From Lasiosphaeria ovina (Eukaryota; Ascomycota; Sordariomycetes; Sordariales; Lasiosphaeriaceae), in NCBI GenBank assembly GCA_033439765.1, contig JAULSN010000005.1, positions 806,001-870,000 of the forward strand: a DNA stretch of 64,000 nucleotides, read 5' to 3'. Numbering within the stretch: the first letter of the stretch is position 1; each line of letters starts with the position of its first letter. The notes beneath the pieces were generated by a model. That model ran no database searches, had not been told where the DNA came from, and saw nothing but the letters and a program-made list of their open reading frames with translations. This document shows positions 55,721 through 64,000 of the stretch, piece after piece. The position numbers and the translations under genes are program-made.

Positions 55721-57346
55721 TGGGATCGTAAGGTCAGGACTCAACGGCAGCTCAGCACCGCGGGCGTCGAGGCCCACGTCTCCCCATTTGTAGCCACGGG
55801 CCGGCGCGCACAAGTGAGGGGCCTCGGCCATGCTGCTGGCCAATTTTCCCGGCTCAAGACATTTGCAGTTGCGGAGCTGGCTCGACCGACCCGCCGAAAC
55901 TTTAGCCGTCATGTCATCGAGAGCGGCAATTCTACCCACGAATCACCGCGCCGTGATTGGCAGCTATCAATGTGGGAGACAGTGCTGATTACATGGTTGG
56001 TCGAGCCACGGGCCAACTGCCGTCGACTGGCAGAATGAGGCTGCCGAATCCTGTCCAGCCGGCTCCCCTCAGCCTCCGCCAAGGGCATGCCAAGTGAGGA
56101 GGTGCATCTTCAGTTGGTATAATTGTGTTGCAGCATGGTAGAGTGCTCATTAAATGCTCTGTGGCTATCCATAGTCCACCCCAGAGGCGGTAAACGTGAT
56201 GAGCAGAACATCATCTCGTTATTGCATGAGCTCGGGGTAATTGGCGTGTCTTCATTAGAATATTGTTGTACACATCATTACGAAAGTCATGGTGAATCTT
56301 CCAAGAGCAACTTAAAGCAGCACCTCCTACTTGTTGCATATGGCAGGCATGGTAAACAAAAAGCCAAAGCATTGCAGTGGAAATATGGTCTAAATATGGA
56401 GACAGGGGGCTTGGGTGTCTGGGATAACCTGCAATCGGCATTCTCACGGGTTCTTTACCAAGCTCAATTGGATATCTGATCTGAAGAAACATTGGTTGAA
56501 AGGCTGATAGTGGTTGAACGGTTGATAGCTTAGTTGAACGAGCAAGTTCACACCTTCAGACAAAATTCTGTTCTGGGTCATACTAGACGCAACAAGAAAA
56601 TATTGACCATCGTACCCTTTTGAGCTTTATTGCTTTTAAATCCTAAGAACTTTAGATCGCTCTATGACAAGAAATGATTTCAGAAACTCTGCCTAAGCAC
56701 AGCTCTTCAAAATAATGGCCGGAACACGCTGTTGCCTGCCGAACGCAAAAGTAATTCAATGTCGTCAACAATGTCTTGGGCCCGCTAGTGCGAATGCAGT
56801 CCAGGCGTCTGCAGACACCTTCCGGTTTTGGCACCTGCGCCGCAGCTTGAGTCACGCTCTACTTAGCGTGGGAATCGAGGTGCCGGAATGGCATGGCGTG
56901 CAACGCCGAAAGCGGACCCGGCTGACGTGCCGTAGGATCGACTCCATACCGACTTATCCTTGCCGGGCGTCCATGTACGCACAAAACGAGACTAGCGATG
57001 GCCAGGCCCATCAACAGCCGCAAGAAAATCCCATCTGATAACGCGCACCCCGGTCTGTCGATCACATACCACGACGGCCTTGACACCCCGACTCGTATTC
57101 CAGGAACATCTTATTCCCTGAGACCAACACTGACCAACACCAGCGGCATCAAGACAAGACATATCCGGAGCCGTGAGTCACTGCGTCGCATTGAGCTCGG
57201 GGGCCGAACGGACAACACATTGGGGTCCTCGGAGTTACGACTTTGATCATCATCAACATGTTCTGTATAAGAGCCAAGGTTATCTGATTCTCGAGACAAC
57301 TGTTCTGTCTCCAACCCAGTCCCTACAGCACAGTCCCACAAAGACA
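55661..57346. other. Divergent intergenic region between the secreted-protein gene and the MFS gene
   Basis: About 1.7 kb holding both promoters. The triplet repeat at 55676-55722 is in the 5' UTR of the secreted-protein gene. ORFs at 56123-56479 and 56715-57038 have no recognisable domains. Confidence 0.45.
55676..55722. repeat. (GTC)n triplet repeat in the 5' UTR
   Basis: About 15 GTC units just upstream of the ATG at 55660. If an upstream start were used it would encode polythreonine. Confidence 0.85.
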
Positions 57347-59258
57347 ATGTCGCCCCTAGCCCCTACCCCCGATAAAGGCGAAGATGCCCGCCCGCCCCAA
57401 GCCGCAGCCGTCAATACAGCCATCGACCTTGCCGCCGAGAAGCTCACCACCGGTCTCGGAGAAAAAGAACCCCCAACCATCGACGACACCACTGCTGAAA
57501 TAAGAACTAGTAGCTGCGGCAGCGACGCCACCACGACCGTCTTGTCGATCAGCGCCGTCCAGCTCGCGCGGCTGCAGCAGCTCAAGGAGCGCTACGGCGT
57601 AAGCTCTCCCGTGCCCAACCCCTGAAACTCTACGTCTCTCTCCCACTCTCTCTCTCTCTCTCTCACCAGCTAACCATAAACAGGCGACATGGTCTAGCCC
57701 GTCCGACCCGCGCGACCCGTACAACTGGCGCACGCCGCGCAAAGTGTGCATCGGCATCCTCATCTCGGTGGGGCAGCTGGTGGCCATCATGTCGGCGAGC
57801 ATGATCGCGGCGTCGCTGGACGACATCATGGCGGACCTGGGCATCGGCGAGGCCGCCGCGCAGCTCGTGCTGTCGACGTACTTCCTCGGGCTCGGGCTCG
57901 GCCCGTTTCTGGTGGCCGGCGTCGCCGAGATGCACGGCCGCAAGCACGTCTGGCTCGCGGCGCAGCTGTTTTTCGTCTTCTGGAACGCCCTGTGTCCCGT
58001 TGGCAACTCGACGGCGTTGATGATTGTCGGCCGGTTCTTGGCGGGCGCTGGGGCTAGTGCTGGTGTTACGGTATGTTCTCTGCTTCGGTTCTTGTTTACT
58101 TTCTTGCGTGAGCGTATATGCTTACGCTACCTATATACACAGCTCACGGGCCCCATCATGGCCGACATGTTCCGCGCCAAGGACCGCGGCATGTCCATCG
58201 CAATCGCGCAGGTGCTGCCGTACCTGGGCCCGTCGCTCGGGCCCGTGGTCGGCGGCATCGCCACGCAGTACGTGCGCTGGCAGTGGACCTTCTGGATCGT
58301 GTGCATCTTCAGCGGCGTGCTGACGCTCGTGGTGCTGGTCGTCGTGCCCGAGTCGTACACGCCCGTGCTGCTGCGCCGGCTGAAGGAGGCGGAAGAGAAC
58401 GCACAGGCTGGTGGACCTGCGTCGACGGCGCCGCGCCTCGGCCTCTTGTGGCGCCGGCCGCGCCTCGCACTACCCTCCGGCTACCTGGCGCTGCTCGGCA
58501 CCAACCTCATGCGGCCGGTCCGCATGCTCGTGCACCGGCCCATCATCCAGATCGTGTGCACCATCATCGCCTTTGACTTTGGCGTCTACAGCATCATGCT
58601 GTCTACGCTAGCCACGCTTTGGATCCACAGATATGGCCAGACCAACCTGGCGGCCTCGCTGCACTACATTTCCATCACCATTGGCTGCATCGCCGCCACC
58701 CAGAGCGGCGGCTACCTGATGGACTGGACGTACAGGAAGCTGGTGGGGCGCGAGCGGCGGCGCGTCGCGGAGGCCGCTCGCAGCAGCGGCGAGCCGGCCC
58801 CGACGTCCGAGCAGCTCGCAGCGGTGGGCGGCCAGCCCGAGTTCCGGCTGCCCAACTTCGTGCCGGGCATGATCTTGATGGCGGCGGGGCTGTTCTGGTA
58901 CGGCTGGGCGGCCGAGGGCGTGGTGCACTGGGCCGTGGTGGACGCCGGGGTGCTCGTGTTCAACGCGGGCAGCTTTCTGCTCAGCCAGTCGCTGATGGCG
59001 TACCAGCTCGACGAGTTCGGCGACCACGCGGCGTCGGCCGGCGCCGCCACCCGCCTCCCCATGTATACGCTCGCCTTCGTCTTTCCCATCTTCGCCCCCA
59101 AGCTGTACGATGCCCTGGGCTACGGCTGGGGTAACAGCCTGCTCGGCTTCCTCTGGATCGCCCTCGCCTTCCCCATTCCACTCTTGCTGTGGGTCTGGGG
59201 CCCCAGGCTACGCGCCATTGGCCGCAAGGACGGCGAGCACGGCGTTGCGAGCTTGTGA
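57347..59258 (+). CDS. Major facilitator superfamily transporter (DHA1-like)
   Basis: Three exons, 57347-57598, 57684-58070 and 58143-59258, with introns of 85 and 72 nt; all phases are zero and the product is 584 aa. An ~80-residue cytosolic N-tail ends with DPRDPYNWRTPRKVCIG, the usual entry to TM1 in fungal multidrug/polyamine-type MFS proteins. TM segments include GILISVGQLVAIMSASMIAA, LVLSTYFLGLGLGPFLVAGV and, after the loop motif EMHGRKHVWLA (motif A position), LMIVGRFLAGAGASAGVT. The second half has FWIVCIFSGVLTLVVLVVVP with the motif PESYTPVLLRR, then six more spans. Plasma-membrane proton antiport of a small molecule is inferred; substrate unknown. No biosynthetic genes adjoin it. 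Confidence 0.87.
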
Positions 59259-61988
59259 TGGTGGTGTGCACGCATTATCAGGGGTGGGTGTTAAAAGTTG
59301 CTTTTCTTCAGGATATAATTGGGCAGAAATACGGGATTCTGTTGGGTTGAGGTCCGGATTTTGGATTACATAGCACGTAGTTAAAATGGCTAAATTATTC
59401 TTCCGACGATTCGACTGTATAAAATATACATCGTCTTATACTTCGTCTTGTGGAGAGTCCTGTTCCAAGTTCAAACATATATATGCCGATACAGTTGTTG
59501 TTCTCTGTAATTATTTGCTCATTTATATTGCATTCCACGTCGTTAAAGGCTGTCCCATTTGACGGCGCAAAAACGCAACTCTTTGACAAAGAGTTGGTCG
59601 TGATTCGTGAAACCGAGCTACCTAAGGTAACCAATACGACACCAAAGCCGAAACATCAAGCGGGGAAAGAACAAGCAAATCTTATCCGTGACGGCCCTTT
59701 CACCGCCGATCTCAGCCCTGCTGTAATTACATTAAAGTTCACATTAACATGATAACGCCAAGGAAGTGAACAAATTCCCCATATTCCGCCCCCCAATTAC
59801 GTCTCTTAAACGTCAACTGCCTATACGCTGTTGCCTGTTGGTCTGTCAGCCGAAAGCCTGGAACTTGCCAAGTCGGCCGATCACGGCTCAGTTCTTAGAT
59901 CCGCTCTCGGCCATTCCGAAAGAGAACCTTGCACTCCTCCGTGTCTCGGCCCCACTCGTTCCTGCCTAGACTTTTTATCAGATGACGGATTGCATTCTGG
60001 TTGGCCGGAGGGCGATGGCATGGCTCCTCCTCCAACACGACGCTGGCCCACGCGTGACGCACACGCGACAAGCTTTTCGTGCCTAGACTTTTTATCAGAT
60101 GGCGCGGAGCGTTGTGGTTGGTTAGAGTACAGGGAAGCCTTGCTTTATCAGATGGAAATCCCTGTCACTTGGTGCTACTTCATCCTTCGTTTCTTCTCTT
60201 CTCCACGTGTTCACGTCAGAAGGGGTTATGTTACATCCCATGGTTGTTAGATGGCTAGACCTGTCATGTTTCTTTTTCACCCTTCAATTATTGTCTGGGG
60301 GCAAATAGAGGTGTAGGATTTGCGGGCTGGGTTTGTAATCAATTCATTTCAATTCTTTTTCTGTACTCGTCAGTTGATGCACACTGGTAGGCGGGTGCCC
60401 ATGAGATCGATTCTGGACAGTTGCACGTCGCTCGGGTGGAAGTTACGCAGCGCCAACCAGCACAGCATCCGGAGCACCAACGTCAGCCACATGTATCCCG
60501 CCTCGAAGGGATTAGTAAACTGCACATCCACTCGTCGAAATCTGCCCGGGGATTCTGCGAATATGCGGGACATGCTTCTGACTATGTTTGCCTTAGTTTT
60601 GTCGAAGTAGGCTCCCATAAAGTTCAACTCGCGATCCTCTCCCATATGTGCTGGGATCATAAGCAAGATGGAGGCTATGTCATCGTCACCAACCTTTATA
60701 ACCAAATCCAATTCGTCGCATAAGACTACCAGGTGGAGTCGTATAGCTTTCCGTGCGAGTTTGTTGTGATTTAAGATGTGCTTGTCACACTACACTGACG
60801 AAATATGTGCTTAGCTTCGCCCTTAGTTCTGGAGAAGAAAGCCCTTGTTCGGCTACGGCATCCGAGAATAGCCATTGTCTCGACAATCTCGCCCGTGCTA
60901 CCGAGCCTCAGGGCTCCTAGGTCGCGCGCAATATGGACCATGTAACTGGGCCTCAAGACGGAATCGTCCCTGAAGATGGTCGGAACATAACGTCGCGCAC
61001 ACTGACGTTCGGTCGCCCAACTTGCTGTGGAATTCGGAGACGGGCTGCATCATGATGATCGACTTTGAGCGCTCGCGCCTCATCGACCCTGGGCAGCCGT
61101 TTTGACACCACTTGGACACGAAGTTACATAGCCGTAAGAGGCCGAGAGAACATCAAGACTGCGATGGCGAAGACAGCAAAGACTCTGGGAAATCTGTGGT
61201 GGGAAGTGAATTTCTCCGAACACCCAGACTTAGCATGCTCTTTGTGGACGATATCGCGATGGTAAAACAGCCTAGTTGTATGAGACGAATTTGGGCACAT
61301 GAAATTTCCTTTTTCGTTCGTAGCCCTGAGCTGGGGTGAGCTGTGGCTGATTCGTCCTGAGCTTTCCCTGATTCTTCCCTGAGCTAGGGCGATCCCACAC
61401 CCGGCCGCTGCACAGCCTCAGAGGCCCGTTTTCAGTTCCCCCGGCAAAATTTGCCTTTCGATGGAATGTATATAATAGCCTGGTTATATGAGAGGATTCT
61501 GGGCGCTTATGATTTATGTATTTTGCAGAATGGACAGAGTCTTGGGCTAGCGACCCCGGATTTGGGGCCCAAAATGTACTGGTATATACCCCTAGGATGG
61601 TATAGGACGTTCCAGCCTAAAATCCGAGATGGTATATTATCCCATGTCTAAATTTGGGATGGTACATGATGTGATGGCCCAGTGCATAACCCCGGATGGT
61701 TTGAATTATACCGTCACCACTCTGAGGCTAAGAGAGCTAAGATCGCGCGTTCAAGGGTATTCCTCACATCTCTTGCAATTGCGGGATAAGAACAATGGAC
61801 GTGCGTGGGATGAGATTGTAGGAATGCTTCATGGCAGTGCCACGGCAACTGAGAGTGCTAATCACGACTAAATGGCACCGGAAGTGTTAAATATATTGAA
61901 GAACTAGCTCATATCATGTCAGCACCACGGCTAGGCTGTATGCCGTCCTCAAAGATCTAGGTATTGTACGTACCTAGGTCTAGGGATG
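59259..61988. other. 2.7-kb region without a recognisable gene
   Basis: AT-rich with scattered short ORFs. A minus-strand ORF at 60370-60711 (113 codons, FTNPFEAGYMWLTLVLRML) looks protein-like in composition but has no family match I recognise and no clear extension by splicing, so I leave it uncalled. A 22-nt direct repeat (TGCCTAGACTTTTTATCAGA then TG) occurs at about 59963 and 60080. A pyrimidine/purine-biased stretch near 61.3-61.6 kb may be decayed repeat. Confidence 0.4.
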
Positions 61989-63908
61989 TTAGGGCCTAAA
62001 CTGTGGCTGGAACCCCATCACGGCTCTCGCATTTAGAATAAACTGGCGCCCCGCAACCGGACCATACGTGAGCATGATCTGGTTCTTTTGCACGACTTGA
62101 CTCCGCATCGCGGTAAGAATTTCCCTCGATATGCCCGCAGCTGAGGTTGACCTGTCAACCTCCGGGGTGCTTTCTCGATGCTCCATAATCCGGTCGAGCC
62201 GGCCAATGTGCTGCAGGGCCGTGTCGTAGTCGAATCCAAACTCGGCCTTGAGATACTCGTTGTTGTGCAAGGCGATTTCTGCGTCTTCCTTCGTCACGAT
62301 GATGAGGTTGTTTTCTCTCGGGTTGTTGTTCGGCGAGACATTCGACGATAGATGCTCGTCGCACCTCCTTATGCAATCCTCCCACCTGTTCGCCAGCAAA
62401 TCGCGCCTAGTAGAAGCCATCAGGCACGCCACTCGGGCTGTTTCGAGCACGGATTCCGTCACTTCGGATCCTGCATCGACAAACATTCCAGCCGCATAAT
62501 CGTCCAGGAGCTTCTGTAGCCCGGTAGCAGCGGATTCATAGTCCCCATCAATAAATCGCAGGTAACCTTTATGGTACCGATCATTCCAGTCCGCGAAGGC
62601 ACGGATCTGCTTCGCCGTCTTGACCATCTCGGTCCTTTCTGCCTCCGGAAGGTGCGAGAAATCACCTTTTCTGTCTCCGTCATCGTCTTCATCGTGTCGA
62701 CTTGGACTCGTCGAGCGTGAACAGCGCGCGACCATGGAATCAAGCTGTGCGATGGCCGACTCGTAGCGCTCTGCTTGGAACGCTTCCTTGGCCTTTCCGA
62801 GGAGATGAAACCAGTGAAAGCGCTCGGTAGATTGCACCCGCTCTTGGAAAAGCCCGTCGTCAAGCCCTTCGACTTCGCTCGCTATCGGGTCGGCCTTGAG
62901 CCGTCTCGACATAATCAGCTGTGCGCGAGCTTCTTCGTAATCGTCGGCCACGACGGCGTCTTTCCAGGCCAGAACGGAGGCGTTCCAGTCGCGCTTCCAA
63001 GTCAGGAACTTCTTGTCCCTGGGGAGCTGGTCGGCGTCGATCAGGTACGGACCGAACTCGTGGCTGGCCAGCTCCTCCGTCTCGGCGTGGAGCTCTAATG
63101 CGCTGTCGAGCTGGTTGGAGAGCTCGTATTGCCGGATCTCCAGCTGGATCTGCATGACTTTGATGTAGAAGGCCGTGAATCTCTCGAGGTATTCCGTATC
63201 TCCGGTGTGCTTGATGAGTAGTCTCATGAGTTTCTTCTGCTCTGTGTCGTTGGCCATGACCTCCGTGAAATAATCGCTTCCCCTGCCGTGACGCGCCTCC
63301 ATATCCCACATCTGACTATTGAGCGTCAGTATCTCGGCTGCTCGGGAAGAATCACCTCCCGAGGACTGCAACGTCTCCAGCATTCCGGTGACTGCATCCC
63401 GAGCCTGTACCGACGCTTCCGAGTGGCTCTGTGGGGTGAATGACCTCAGTTGGCGCAAAAATGCCCTCAGTAGGACGCAGTACTCGCGATTCCGCTTTAG
63501 CTCGTCTGTTTTGGACTGGAAGATAGGGTCGTCGTTGCAAATCTGCAGGATGCGGTCGATATGCAGGATGACTTCGTCGAGGTCCAGTTCTTCGAGACCT
63601 TTACGGAGCAGGTCCTGGTGGTGCTCGATGGCGCTCAGCCATTCCCCCGAGTCGAGTGCGCTTTCGAGATCTTGTAGCCGTGCCAGCGGATTCGCATCAT
63701 ACTTCCGCCATGCAGTGGCCATATTGCCCCCTGGCGGCATGGATTGCGGATCTCTATCTATTCCTCTCATCAGGCCGCCTTTCTCGCCTGCCTCTTTGAT
63801 TTGCCTCAAGTTTTGGCTCATGCGGTCGAGTGCTGCCTCCAATTTCGCTGATTCCGCAGCATCCAATTCCCGCGCATTTTGAACAAAGTCAATGAGGCTG
63901 GTCACCAT
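61989..63908 (-). CDS. Helical orphan protein with TPR-like C-terminal half
   Basis: A single exon of 639 aa from Met 63908, with an in-frame start and stop. The sequence is almost wholly predicted helical, charged and without hydrophobic spans or signal peptide. N-terminal heptad-like helices (MVTSLIDFVQNARELDAAES, LARLQDLESALDSGEWLSAI) suggest coiled coil. Later segments such as GKAKEAFQAERYESAIAQLD and RYHKGYLRFIDGDYESAATG look like degenerate TPR helices, repeated at irregular spacing. An acidic loop (DEDDDGD) divides the halves. I do not recognise the family. Probably a cytosolic or nuclear scaffold (inference). No same-strand neighbour in the window. Confidence 0.7.
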   Translation of the reverse strand: MVTSLIDFVQNARELDAAESAKLEAALDRMSQNLRQIKEAGEKGGLMRGIDRDPQSMPPGGNMATAWRKYDANPLARLQDLESALDSGEWLSAIEHHQDLLRKGLEELDLDEVILHIDRILQICNDDPIFQSKTDELKRNREYCVLLRAFLRQLRSFTPQSHSEASVQARDAVTGMLETLQSSGGDSSRAAEILTLNSQMWDMEARHGRGSDYFTEVMANDTEQKKLMRLLIKHTGDTEYLERFTAFYIKVMQIQLEIRQYELSNQLDSALELHAETEELASHEFGPYLIDADQLPRDKKFLTWKRDWNASVLAWKDAVVADDYEEARAQLIMSRRLKADPIASEVEGLDDGLFQERVQSTERFHWFHLLGKAKEAFQAERYESAIAQLDSMVARCSRSTSPSRHDEDDDGDRKGDFSHLPEAERTEMVKTAKQIRAFADWNDRYHKGYLRFIDGDYESAATGLQKLLDDYAAGMFVDAGSEVTESVLETARVACLMASTRRDLLANRWEDCIRRCDEHLSSNVSPNNNPRENNLIIVTKEDAEIALHNNEYLKAEFGFDYDTALQHIGRLDRIMEHRESTPEVDRSTSAAGISREILTAMRSQVVQKNQIMLTYGPVAGRQFILNARAVMGFQPQFRP

Positions 63909-64000
63909 ATCTCGGCGCGTGGCGTGGTAAGTTTTTAGCAGCTGGTAAGAATAAATTGTGCCGGGGGTGGCATTTGGTACACTGTGACTAACGGGTTGTC
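63909..64000. other. 5' flank of the helical orphan gene to window edge
   Basis: Too short to interpret; presumably promoter or leader. Confidence 0.3.

Noticed and set aside
54902..56038. 378-codon plus-strand ORF
   Set aside because: Antisense to the secreted DUF8021-like gene and extended by the triplet repeat as polyarginine.

Overview
This window looks like part of a nuclear chromosome of a filamentous ascomycete (Pezizomycotina, most likely a Sordariomycete-like mould). The signs are short introns (mostly 50-110 nt, GT-AG, CTAAC/CTGAC-like branch sites), a Zn(II)2Cys6 regulator, a TauD-type dioxygenase, fungal-only families (DUF6546-like, DUF8021-like), and retrotransposons carrying the footprint of repeat-induced point mutation (RIP: CpA to TpA on either strand). 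I do not name a species.

Layout. 1-9.7 kb is a transposon graveyard: a Ty3/gypsy remnant (1-940), a nearly full-length chromodomain Ty3/gypsy element with two 264-bp LTRs (941-7015), and a truncated antisense Copia remnant (7016-9693). Nearly all CpA/TpG dinucleotides have gone from 1 to about 9.4 kb. A DUF6546-like pseudogene follows. 11-23 kb holds three members of a TA-flanked MITE family, a two-exon conserved protein, a large intronless HExxHxxGxxH metalloprotease and a single-exon atypical kinase with a polyserine tract. 23-28 kb holds a five-exon TauD/TfdA-type dioxygenase and, just upstream on the same strand, a Zn2Cys6 protein. After about 3 kb without a convincing gene come a tiny spliced gene (66 aa), a GNAT acetyltransferase and an SRPK-like kinase with two single-base frame breaks.

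35.3-41.3 kb is a young Copia insertion: the 305-bp LTRs look identical and the 5-bp target duplication CCCGT is intact. It sits six codons before the stop of a membrane-protein gene, so the gene's last residues are now separated from it by 6 kb and the LTR supplies a new C-terminus. 43.8-49.5 kb holds a DUF1992 (DNAJC28-like, probably mitochondrial) protein and a polyglutamine zinc-finger-like protein. 50-54.6 kb holds a divergent pair of AIG1/GIMAP-like GTPases, one ending in a hydrophobic hairpin and the other in a separate C-terminal domain. Then come a secreted DUF8021-like protein, an MFS transporter, 2.7 kb without recognisable genes, and a 639-aa helical orphan.

No biosynthetic cluster is obvious. 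The best functional pairings are the dioxygenase with its adjacent regulator (substrate catabolism) and the two head-to-head GTPases. I assembled exons by hand from reading frame, splice signals and remembered family sequence, so exon ends are good hypotheses rather than transcript-proven.
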